Of a DNA stretch of 10,164 nt, positions 1 through 7,088 are shown in pieces. The position numbers and the translations under genes were made by a program. A model generated the notes under the pieces. It saw nothing but the letters and a program-made list of their open reading frames with translations, was not told the origin of the DNA and did not search any database. The DNA comes from an uncultured Pirellula sp. (GTDB lineage Bacteria > Planctomycetota > Planctomycetia > Pirellulales > Pirellulaceae): assembly GCA_903892365.1 (NCBI GenBank), contig CAITIF010000227.1, positions 1 through 10,164 of the forward strand. Reading direction: 5' to 3'. The stretch's first letter is position 1, and each line of letters opens with the position of its first letter.

Positions 1-3000
1 ATCCGTTTGAAGGCGTTGGCGAATTCGGGCACATCTACCATTACGGTTCAGGTGGAAGACGCAGCGGGCAATCGCTTCACGCGGACCTTTGTGGCCACTG
101 CAGCAGCTGACACCGCCGATGGAGCGCCGTTCTTGAACGACATTACGGTTCCCGCCATCTCGCCCGGCCAAACAGTAAACATCCAGTTATCTTCACAAGA
201 TGCGGAAGGCCAAGCCGTCTTCTACGAGGCTGCACGGCGAGGCACAGCGGACTACCAATTCAATGTCAACAGTTCGACGGGCCTGCTCAGCGTAACTGCT
301 CCGACCAACTTCACAGGGTCGTTTGATGTTGCCGTCAGCGTGCGCGCTGTGGACCAGAATTCACCTACCACGGGCGACAAGTTCGACACGGAAATCCTAA
401 CGTTCAATGTTGCTGCGGGGCTGACTGCCCCTACCTCCATCGATTTGTTGGCAGCAACCGATAGCGGAACCAGCGATTCTGACAACATTACGAACTCTGC
501 CTCCATGCAGTTTGTCATTTCCGGCACAACCTCAGGTGCAACCGTCAACTTACGTATTGGCGATCAAGTTGTCGGAACAGCCGTTGCAACAGGCTCGACA
601 ACGACCATCACGACGAACTTGGTCTCGCAGCTTGGTAACGGAGTTCGAAGTATCGTTGCGACACAAACCCAGAACAGCGTAACAACTTCAGCCTCACCAG
701 CTTTGTCGGTCACTTATGATTCGGCTGTGCCTGCGGCACTTGCCCCGTCGGCCTTACCGACAAGCGCGAACGTGAATACGTTGCTTAGCGTCGATCTAAA
801 CAGCCCAGAGGAAGGTCAGGGACTTCGTTATTCGATTGAGAACGGGCCTTCTGGTTTGACGATCAATCAAAGTACAGGCCTGATGACCTGGACCCCAACT
901 AGTGGCCAGCTTGGACCACAATCCGCCTTGCTCCGTTTGACGGATGCTGCAGGTAATTCCACCACTCAAGCGGTAGCCCTAACGGTTTCCGATGCTGCGA
1001 AAGTTCGGGTGAGTTTGCAAGCCTTTGATTCTACGAATACAAACGCGTTGACTTCGCTTTCGATCGGTCAAGAATTTGTACTGCGAGTGGTCGTGAACGA
1101 CTTACGCCAAGGTGGAAACCCGGAAGGTGACGGAGTATTCTCGGCATACTTGGATATGCTCTTTGATTCGACCAAGATTGAATTGGTCGGTTCGACACCG
1201 GTGACTTACGATTCGCTTTTCGGTAATGGCCGAAGCACACCCAACCTATCCACCCCTGGATTGATCGATGAATTCGGAGCATTCTCGAGCTTCAATCTGG
1301 GACCAGGCCGCGCCGCTCAGACGGTTGCCACAGTACGTATGCGGGCGACTGCGTCAGGCCAAGCTTCCTTCAGCACAAACCCTGCCGAACTTCCTAGCCG
1401 AGGATTTTCCATATTTAAAGAAGATGGACAAATCCCTGATGGGCGAGTTACGTTCGGTACGTTGAACCTAGCGATCGGTCAAAACTTTGTCGCGACCCCG
1501 GACGTCTTTAATTTCGATGAAGATTCTACCAATAATTCACTCGCCGTTCTCGACAACGACACCATCGTTACGGGCTCGGGAGCTGTCTTGTCGATCCAAT
1601 CGGTTTCGACGGGATCTCGTGGAGGAACCATCACGATTGCGTCCGACAATCGACGCCTGATCTACACGCCGGCTGCGAATGTGAATGGTCAAGAGACCTT
1701 CACCTACACAGTTCGCGATCAAACTAATGCAACTGCGACTGCGACTGTGACGGTACAGCTTCGTGCAGTGAACGACAATCCTGTAGCGGTGAACGACTCG
1801 CTCGGAACTGTCCGTAATACAGACCGAGACGTATTCATTCCCGTTCTGACGAACGACACACAAGGCCCCGACTCCGGCGAGACCCTTACCGTCACGCAAG
1901 TAGGAACTCCAAGCCAAGGTGGAACGGTGCGTGTCGGCAGCGCTGGCTCGGGTGTTGTCTACACTCCGAGATCCAACTTCACCGGAAATGAAACGTTTAC
2001 CTACACTATCAGCGACGGAAACGGTGGCACATCCACTGCGACAGTCACTGTCACGGTCTCACCCGCTGTACCACCACCAACAGTCGTAGGGGAATCATTC
2101 GCTGTCACCGAAGACGCTGCGGCTGCTGATTTTGACGTACTGGCCAATGATACTCCTGCCGAAACCGGCAACACGCTTACTATTACGGAAGTGAACGCAC
2201 CCAATGGCACAGCCAGTGTCGTTAGTGGAAAGGTTAGATATGCTCCTCGGGCAAATTTCAATGGCCCTGAGCAAGTGGTGTATACCGTGCGAAGCAGTAA
2301 CGGCGGACTCGCCAGTGGCACCGTGACATTCAACGTGGCGGCGGTCAACGATGTACCTGATGCGGTCAATGATTCGCTCAGCACACTCTCATCGCCGGGC
2401 CAATCGCTCAACGTTTTGGCCAACGATCCCAATGTTGATTCGGGTGAAACCTATACAATCACTGCAGTTACACAGCCCGCTACTGGGCAGGGTACAGTGC
2501 AAATCGGCCCGAACGGACGAACTCTTTTGTACTCCGCTCCCAATTCCGATTTTAAAGGGACAGTCACGTTCAGCTACACCATTAGCGACGGCGGAACAGC
2601 AACCGACACCGCTACAGTCACCTTGAACGTACAAAACTTTACGCCACGCAATGTTGGTGTGACCATTCCCAATGGACTACAAGGTTTGCCGATTTCCGTC
2701 GAGATGATCAATGGAGCAGCTGGAAGCGAACCACTTACCTTGTTGAGTTCCTCCGATGGCTTCACGCTCAATAATGTTGGTCCTGGCGACTATCGATTCT
2801 CTTTACCAGACTTGCCCTTTGTTTCCGGTGAGACGAGATCGGTTGTTGTCAGTTCTGCTCCAACCGCAACAAGCTCTGTTTCAACCCCACTCAGTTCCGG
2901 TCGCATAGAAGCTCGATTCATCGACCTGCGAGACTTCATGGGAAGTAACCTGAGACGAGGTATTACGGCTGCCGTACGACCTAATGCTGAAACAGTTTGG

Positions 3001-3540
3001 AACAGTGGTGTTGGGGATTGGCGTACCTATAAGGATGTCAAAGTATCCCTCAACTCGGCGGGCAGCCAATTGACTGTCAGAGCTACGAATCCTTCCAATC
3101 AATCAGTTCAAGCGGTCTTGCCAGTAACCGATCCACGCGTTGAAGTTCGCGGTAAAGAAGGGGATGCTTCTTTGTTCCGTATCAAAGCGCATCCAGCGGA
3201 TTTGACTTTCACACCGGCTCCGGCCGTTAGCACGTCGTCGACTACAACTCCGTCGTCATCGTCGTCCTCGAATAGTGGACTGAGCGGCGAAGGGGAAGGC
3301 AGGTCAGCTGCTCCCGTCATCACATCTAATACCAACTCGAAAACGGTTGCTTTAGATCCGGCGGCGGTGGATCAAGCCATTCAACAAGTCAAGTCTCCCG
3401 GACGTGTTCATGCCTCCAACAGCACGGGGGACAGCACGAAAAAGGTGATAACTCAAACAGAACAAGCTTCCACGAAGCCTTCGCAAGCCAGCTCCAATCC
3501 GATTTCTAACGGCTTCCGAAGAGGGTTTCGAACGCGGTAG
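1..3540 (+). CDS. Large modular secreted/surface protein with Ig/cadherin-like, cohesin-like and tandem bacterial-Ig domains (5' partial)
   Basis: The reading frame is open from base 1, so the start and any signal peptide lie upstream; 1179 residues are visible, ending at TAG. Modules in order (visible-residue numbering): a cadherin/Ig-like stretch (1-140); an Ig-like domain (143-238) opening with the DLLAATDSGTSDSDNITN motif common in large adhesins; a putative-Ig (He_PIG-like) domain (244-332) with GLTINQSTGLMTWTPT; a cohesin-like domain (334-495) with the FSAYLDMLFDSTKIELVG strand pattern; four tandem bacterial-Ig repeats (about 499-880); an unrecognised region (881-1070); a Ser/Thr-rich linker (1079-1092); and a basic tail ending FRRGFRTR. 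Such mosaics are typical of planctomycete extracellular proteins and usually serve adhesion or cell-surface scaffolding, but no enzymatic or ligand-specific domain is visible here. No dockerin, PEP-CTERM or LPXTG signal is seen at the C-terminus. The gene is convergent with the minus-strand operon. The class is confident; the exact role is unknown. Confidence 0.88.
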   Translation: MRLKALANSGTSTITVQVEDAAGNRFTRTFVATAAADTADGAPFLNDITVPAISPGQTVNIQLSSQDAEGQAVFYEAARRGTADYQFNVNSSTGLLSVTAPTNFTGSFDVAVSVRAVDQNSPTTGDKFDTEILTFNVAAGLTAPTSIDLLAATDSGTSDSDNITNSASMQFVISGTTSGATVNLRIGDQVVGTAVATGSTTTITTNLVSQLGNGVRSIVATQTQNSVTTSASPALSVTYDSAVPAALAPSALPTSANVNTLLSVDLNSPEEGQGLRYSIENGPSGLTINQSTGLMTWTPTSGQLGPQSALLRLTDAAGNSTTQAVALTVSDAAKVRVSLQAFDSTNTNALTSLSIGQEFVLRVVVNDLRQGGNPEGDGVFSAYLDMLFDSTKIELVGSTPVTYDSLFGNGRSTPNLSTPGLIDEFGAFSSFNLGPGRAAQTVATVRMRATASGQASFSTNPAELPSRGFSIFKEDGQIPDGRVTFGTLNLAIGQNFVATPDVFNFDEDSTNNSLAVLDNDTIVTGSGAVLSIQSVSTGSRGGTITIASDNRRLIYTPAANVNGQETFTYTVRDQTNATATATVTVQLRAVNDNPVAVNDSLGTVRNTDRDVFIPVLTNDTQGPDSGETLTVTQVGTPSQGGTVRVGSAGSGVVYTPRSNFTGNETFTYTISDGNGGTSTATVTVTVSPAVPPPTVVGESFAVTEDAAAADFDVLANDTPAETGNTLTITEVNAPNGTASVVSGKVRYAPRANFNGPEQVVYTVRSSNGGLASGTVTFNVAAVNDVPDAVNDSLSTLSSPGQSLNVLANDPNVDSGETYTITAVTQPATGQGTVQIGPNGRTLLYSAPNSDFKGTVTFSYTISDGGTATDTATVTLNVQNFTPRNVGVTIPNGLQGLPISVEMINGAAGSEPLTLLSSSDGFTLNNVGPGDYRFSLPDLPFVSGETRSVVVSSAPTATSSVSTPLSSGRIEARFIDLRDFMGSNLRRGITAAVRPNAETVWNSGVGDWRTYKDVKVSLNSAGSQLTVRATNPSNQSVQAVLPVTDPRVEVRGKEGDASLFRIKAHPADLTFTPAPAVSTSSTTTPSSSSSSNSGLSGEGEGRSAAPVITSNTNSKTVALDPAAVDQAIQQVKSPGRVHASNSTGDSTKKVITQTEQASTKPSQASSNPISNGFRRGFRTR
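1495..2640 (+). repeat. Four tandem bacterial-Ig (cadherin-like/VCBS-type) protein repeats, about 95 residues each
   Basis: Each unit carries an early L-x-N-D motif (VLDNDT, VLTNDT, VLANDT, VLANDP), a central Y-x-P/A strand, and a late F-x-Y-T-(I/V)-x-D strand. The late strand lies at 1699-1719 (FTYTVRD), 1996-2016 (FTYTISD), 2275-2295 (VVYTVRS, degenerate) and 2569-2589 (FSYTISD), giving periods of 99, 93 and 98 codons. Units are joined by (A)VND linkers. DNA identity between units is low, so this is an old protein-level repeat array and not a recent duplication. The third unit has lost the aromatic and Asp of the late motif. Ca2+-dependent stiffening is plausible from the Asp-rich linkers but is inferred. 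Confidence 0.85.
3235..3276 (+). repeat. Ser/Thr low-complexity linker (TCN-rich codon run)
   Basis: The codons read SSTTTPSSSSSSNS, mostly TCG/TCA/TCC and ACN. The run separates the unrecognised C-terminal folded region of the surface protein from its polar, basic tail. It looks like a flexible extracellular linker, of the kind that could be O-glycosylated; the glycosylation idea is speculation. Near-identical neighbouring triplets make it a likely site of slippage-length variation between strains. Confidence 0.7.
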
Positions 3541-3567
3541 CAATTTCGGCCTAATTGGCAAAGCATG

Positions 3568-3589
3568 AAACCGCTTTTCTAAGCGGTTT
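3568..3589. terminator. Hairpin between convergent genes, probable bidirectional terminator
   Basis: A perfect 9-bp inverted repeat, AAACCGCTT and AAGCGGTTT, flanks a 4-nt TTCT loop in the 47-bp gap between the surface-protein stop (3540) and the AsmA-like stop (3588). The A/T ends of the stem give a short T run on either strand, but no long U tract follows, so it is a modest Rho-independent terminator at best. The right arm overlaps the first two bases of the minus-strand TAA stop triplet (3588-3590). Location between convergent genes and perfect pairing are the support; no activity can be inferred. Confidence 0.6.
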
Positions 3590-6500
3590 ACTCGCGCGAT
3601 GCATTTTCTGGAAGCACCTTGTCGAGGGTGTTCATGAAGAGTCGATGATGGCGAATCTGTGGGTCGTTGGTAGTACCATCGACCTCGATTTGCCATAACT
3701 TCGCACCGCTCGCATTGGAAATGGGGCGGAATATCCCGCCGCGTCGGCCAACATTAGCAAACATGTCGAGGTGAACCTCGCGTCGCATGTTTACCCATCC
3801 CGCGCCGCGCATCGAGACAATATCTCCATCCAATGTTAGCTCTTGAATGGGGAACTGATCTCCATCGATTGCGAACTGGACATCCGCAGAATCGAATGCT
3901 GCTTGACTAGGGCTCACGGATAAAATCTGAAACAGCCGAATCATGGCAGGGAGTTCATAAAGGTTGGCTCGACGCAACCATGCCTGCCCTTGCCCCTCTA
4001 GGGAAGAAGTATTGGTAAGCGCACCGTTAACATCGCATTGAATCGATAGTCGACCCGAAGTACTGGTATTGGTCTCTCCCAAATCTACCAGGAACCCGTG
4101 CAGGTCGGCATCCACCAAACGGAACCGGTACCTAGCTCTTTCCCCAAGCCCAAGCGGTTCGGTTCCGCTCAAGAAGATGGTACCGCTTAGCGAACGCGCT
4201 CGAACATCGGTGTCTTTGATATCCAGAATCGGCACTTCGGGGTTTGCAGAAACAGCATTGGGATTTTCCGGGGGGACTGGTTCCGATCGATTCAGAATGC
4301 CTGGTCTATTAGCAAGCGAGTCGCGGAACTCGCTGCGAAACGACGCTTGTGAAACAGCATTTGAGTCTTGGTTCTGACCGAGATAGTCCGCAGCAATCAC
4401 GTCGCTGCCTGGAATGCTTAATCGTAGGCTCGGGGCCTGCAAGTTTTGCTTTTGCTGCCACTGGATGGCATCTCGACCAAACATTAATTGTTCGCGGTTG
4501 AATGCAAATGGCCCTCGCACCCCAGTCACTGCAACATTCTTGATGGCAAGCGCATCGAGATCTAACATGCCATATGCCATAGGGCCAGCCGGGGTGCTCA
4601 TACCCAAAAGGGACAGGGATCCTCGAATGCCCGAAGCAATGCCACCTCCACCCAGTCGCCCATCTTCAATTTGCAATTCCAAATCCCATTCTCGAACGAT
4701 CGAGACATCGCCCATCGGTTCATCTGAATTTGTTGTGCTCGCAATCATTTGCGGTTGGTATGGAGTCGTAGGGGAAGAGACTCTTGTGTTGCCCGTGATA
4801 CTGACTGGCCCGCGAAAATCCATGCGAACCAACGGGTCACGCAGATAGCTTGGCAAACAATTCAGTAAGCTTTGGTCTACCACGAGACGGGTAGACGGCA
4901 TCCAGGTGAGCAGCCCATCCCATGTGCCGTCGGAGTGGAGTCGACACATGCCTTCGGTTTTCATTCGGCTGGAGTCATGTGTTCCCGAAAGCGACTTGAT
5001 GTCAATCTTGCCGGGCCGATACAAAATTTTGCAGGCGATGTCATTGATCTGATAAGGAAGGGATATGGGGCGAACGGATACGGACCTTCCTGATCTTGTT
5101 TCCGACTCGCTCTTTTCGACCACTTCAACTCGCAAGTCAATGGCCGGGCTCGTGCTCTTTCGAGTAATCTCTACATTCACTTGATCCAGCACGCCGCTTG
5201 GCTGCAGCTGATCCCACAATCCTCGAACGCTCTTGGGAAGTGCCAGCTGGAGCTCTTCGTCAAGCCCAACATCGAAGCCGTCAAAGAATAGCTCAAGAGA
5301 CTCTAAGGCGGCATTTTTCGTTTGGCATAACCCATGCCCTTTGATTCGAGCCCCGTCATTTCGCCCGACAAAATCTCGGAGAAGAATACGTTCGTTGTCG
5401 ATGGTCACTTCACCATGGACATCCACAATAGGGTAGCGAAAGTTGTCATACTTGACGGAGCATTCTGAAAACGTCAGCTCGATCGCTTTGGAAATGGTGT
5501 CGGGCCGGTCGGCGGTTCGTGTAAAGCGACCTTGTTTCAACAGAACGGTTCCCGAGGGATGGAGCGAGGTGACGAATTGATTCACACCACTAGGTGTGGT
5601 TCCTCGCGGTGAAAGGGCTTTCAATAGGGCTTCGTCAATAGCTATGGGCCCGTCTGCCGCCAAACGCAAATCCATCAGCCAACGCGGCTTGGCTTGCGTT
5701 AACGTAAGCCCACCGCGAATCGTTTGATCCCCCGCTTGACCGACAAGATCCTTGGCTGTGATGACGCCGTTCTCGTAAACAAATTCGCCATGGACGTTCT
5801 TGACGGGATAGGGAAAGAATTCAGGCTCCAAACCCGCATTCAATGCTTGAACCTTGACTCTTGGCTTCCATTGCGAACCATCAAACTGAAGAGTAGCTTG
5901 TGCATTGACCTTCCCGGCAACACCTATTTTGCGCCATGTTTCTTGGATGGAAACGGGAAGCGCTTGATACAAACGCTCGTCGAGAGCCAAACCTTGGACC
6001 GCAAAACTGGCTTCCAGCGGCGCTGGAAAAGCATAACCGTGCAAATGGCCAGCAAACGCAAGGCTGGTGTCTCGACTGAATGCCTTGAAGTGGTTGAGAT
6101 ACACGCTCCCTTTTTTGAAGTGAACTTCGCCTGAAATGGATTCAAGCGGGTACGGAACTTTGGGATGTAACAACCTTCCTTGGGAGATGGTCGACTTGGC
6201 TTCAAAATCAAGAGTTCCTTGATTCGAAACAGCGGCAAACGAAGTATTGAATTGGCCGCTAAAGCCTTCCACTTGGCTCAGTTGTTTTTGAAACATTTTT
6301 GGGAGTTGGTCAGCCAAGCGTTGCGAATACTCGAACTTGGCAATCTGACCTTGAAGAGTCCAATTGGTTTTGTCCTCATTGATTGTCGCAGCCAAGTTCA
6401 CGCTTTGAAAGAAGCTACTCGAGACGCTTGCAGTGACCTTGACAGCAAGAGGCATCACCCTGCCTGCGATCATGCGGGGTAGAAGATTTGCCTGAACGCG

Positions 6501-7076
6501 TAAGTCATGGCAAATGATCTCTTGCCCCGTTTGTGCTGATTCATTGCCGATTCGAAGCAACCCTGACCGGACTTCGATCGCAGGAAAGCTGGCGCTCAGT
6601 GGCTTATTGCTGGAAAGTTCCTGAACGCTGAAACGCCCATCCGACATAGGCCACAACGACACCTCCAGTCCATCTACAACGACTTTCTGAACAGGAAGTT
6701 GCCCCTGCGCTAGCCCAATCAACTCCAACGGACCGTAGCACACCAATCGTCCGCAACGAACCACGTCGCGAAGCCCTTGCTCGGTCGGCTTGGTGATTCG
6801 AATTCCTTCAATGGTGATCGATTGTCCGTGTTGCAAATGGGCACGATCCACATTTACCTGGTGGCCAGGAAATTCGGTGCGCAGTCGCTTCAATATTTCC
6901 TTGGTCAGCTTGTCGTCGACTTGCCCCATCACGAAGAAGTAACCGGTCAGTCCCAAAATGGTCAGCAGCAAGAGCCAGACCATACGATGTTCCCAGACGC
7001 GATCTCGGCTGCGACGAATCAGCTCGTCGGTATTCTTTGCTTGGTTTTCTGGTACTACTTGTGTCAACCGTGACAT
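3588..7076 (-). CDS. AsmA/YhdP-like membrane-anchored protein with internal repeats, possible envelope lipid-transfer protein
   Basis: The 1162-residue product starts at ATG 7074-7076, 12 bp after the upstream stop. An N-terminal basic cytoplasmic segment (RRSRDRVWEHR, residues 21-31) is followed by one membrane anchor (about 32-50) and a long beta-rich periplasmic part, the usual AsmA/TamB/YhdP topology. Residues about 300-860 hold at least five related units marked by a YP-x(3)-V-x-GE-like strand at 308, 421, 546, 673 and 848. A Pro/Asn/Ser-rich linker (about 898-950) precedes a C-terminal AsmA-type domain (about 1003-1145: GRLSIQ, GQGQAWLRRANLYELP, RGAGWVNMRREVHLDMF). Members of this group are linked to outer-membrane biogenesis and bulk phospholipid transport through a beta groove; that role here is inferred from fold and topology. 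No clear Shine-Dalgarno precedes the ATG, so translation may be coupled to the glycosyltransferase gene. A different AsmA-like subfamily or a general envelope-assembly role is possible. Confidence 0.8.
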   Translation of the reverse strand: MSRLTQVVPENQAKNTDELIRRSRDRVWEHRMVWLLLLTILGLTGYFFVMGQVDDKLTKEILKRLRTEFPGHQVNVDRAHLQHGQSITIEGIRITKPTEQGLRDVVRCGRLVCYGPLELIGLAQGQLPVQKVVVDGLEVSLWPMSDGRFSVQELSSNKPLSASFPAIEVRSGLLRIGNESAQTGQEIICHDLRVQANLLPRMIAGRVMPLAVKVTASVSSSFFQSVNLAATINEDKTNWTLQGQIAKFEYSQRLADQLPKMFQKQLSQVEGFSGQFNTSFAAVSNQGTLDFEAKSTISQGRLLHPKVPYPLESISGEVHFKKGSVYLNHFKAFSRDTSLAFAGHLHGYAFPAPLEASFAVQGLALDERLYQALPVSIQETWRKIGVAGKVNAQATLQFDGSQWKPRVKVQALNAGLEPEFFPYPVKNVHGEFVYENGVITAKDLVGQAGDQTIRGGLTLTQAKPRWLMDLRLAADGPIAIDEALLKALSPRGTTPSGVNQFVTSLHPSGTVLLKQGRFTRTADRPDTISKAIELTFSECSVKYDNFRYPIVDVHGEVTIDNERILLRDFVGRNDGARIKGHGLCQTKNAALESLELFFDGFDVGLDEELQLALPKSVRGLWDQLQPSGVLDQVNVEITRKSTSPAIDLRVEVVEKSESETRSGRSVSVRPISLPYQINDIACKILYRPGKIDIKSLSGTHDSSRMKTEGMCRLHSDGTWDGLLTWMPSTRLVVDQSLLNCLPSYLRDPLVRMDFRGPVSITGNTRVSSPTTPYQPQMIASTTNSDEPMGDVSIVREWDLELQIEDGRLGGGGIASGIRGSLSLLGMSTPAGPMAYGMLDLDALAIKNVAVTGVRGPFAFNREQLMFGRDAIQWQQKQNLQAPSLRLSIPGSDVIAADYLGQNQDSNAVSQASFRSEFRDSLANRPGILNRSEPVPPENPNAVSANPEVPILDIKDTDVRARSLSGTIFLSGTEPLGLGERARYRFRLVDADLHGFLVDLGETNTSTSGRLSIQCDVNGALTNTSSLEGQGQAWLRRANLYELPAMIRLFQILSVSPSQAAFDSADVQFAIDGDQFPIQELTLDGDIVSMRGAGWVNMRREVHLDMFANVGRRGGIFRPISNASGAKLWQIEVDGTTNDPQIRHHRLFMNTLDKVLPENASRE
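4500..6155 (-). repeat. Divergent tandem protein repeats in the AsmA-like protein
   Basis: A recurring strand motif is found at 6120-6155 (PYPLESISGEVH), 5781-5816 (FPYPVKNVHGEF), 5406-5441 (FRYPIVDVHGEV), 5025-5060 (LPYQINDIACKI) and 4500-4535 (VAVTGVRGPFAF). The first four are spaced 113, 125 and 127 codons apart. Each is followed by a short beta stretch such as YENGVITAKDLVG or RPGKIDIKSLSG. Most units begin with an L-D-E/Q-x-L-x-x-A/C-L-P-like segment (LDERLYQALP, LDEELQLALP, VDQSLLNCLP). The fifth copy comes after a 175-codon interval that contains a Thr/Pro-rich insertion. Repeats are visible at protein level only. Confidence 0.7.
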
Positions 7077-7088
7077 TGGAATAAGAAG

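Noticed and set aside
7-9. TTG at base 7 as the start of the surface-protein gene
   Set aside because: The frame is open to base 1 and the first residues lie inside an Ig-like strand, so this is an interior codon of a gene that starts upstream.
2001-2432. Minus-strand open frame of 143 codons opposite the Ig repeats
   Set aside because: Its Thr/Ser/Val-rich sequence is the antisense reflection of repeated Ig codons; no independent gene signal is present.
1495-2640. Possible recent DNA-level tandem duplication in the Ig-repeat region
   Set aside because: Only short motifs recur; the units differ too much at the DNA level, so only an old protein-level repeat can be supported.
4414-4848. Plus-strand open frame of 144 codons opposite the AsmA-like gene, with similar shorter ones at 4069-4377, 5724-6134 and 6180-6482
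   Set aside because: They lie wholly antisense to a strongly supported gene, have no recognisable domain, and their composition mirrors the reverse complement of the real frame.
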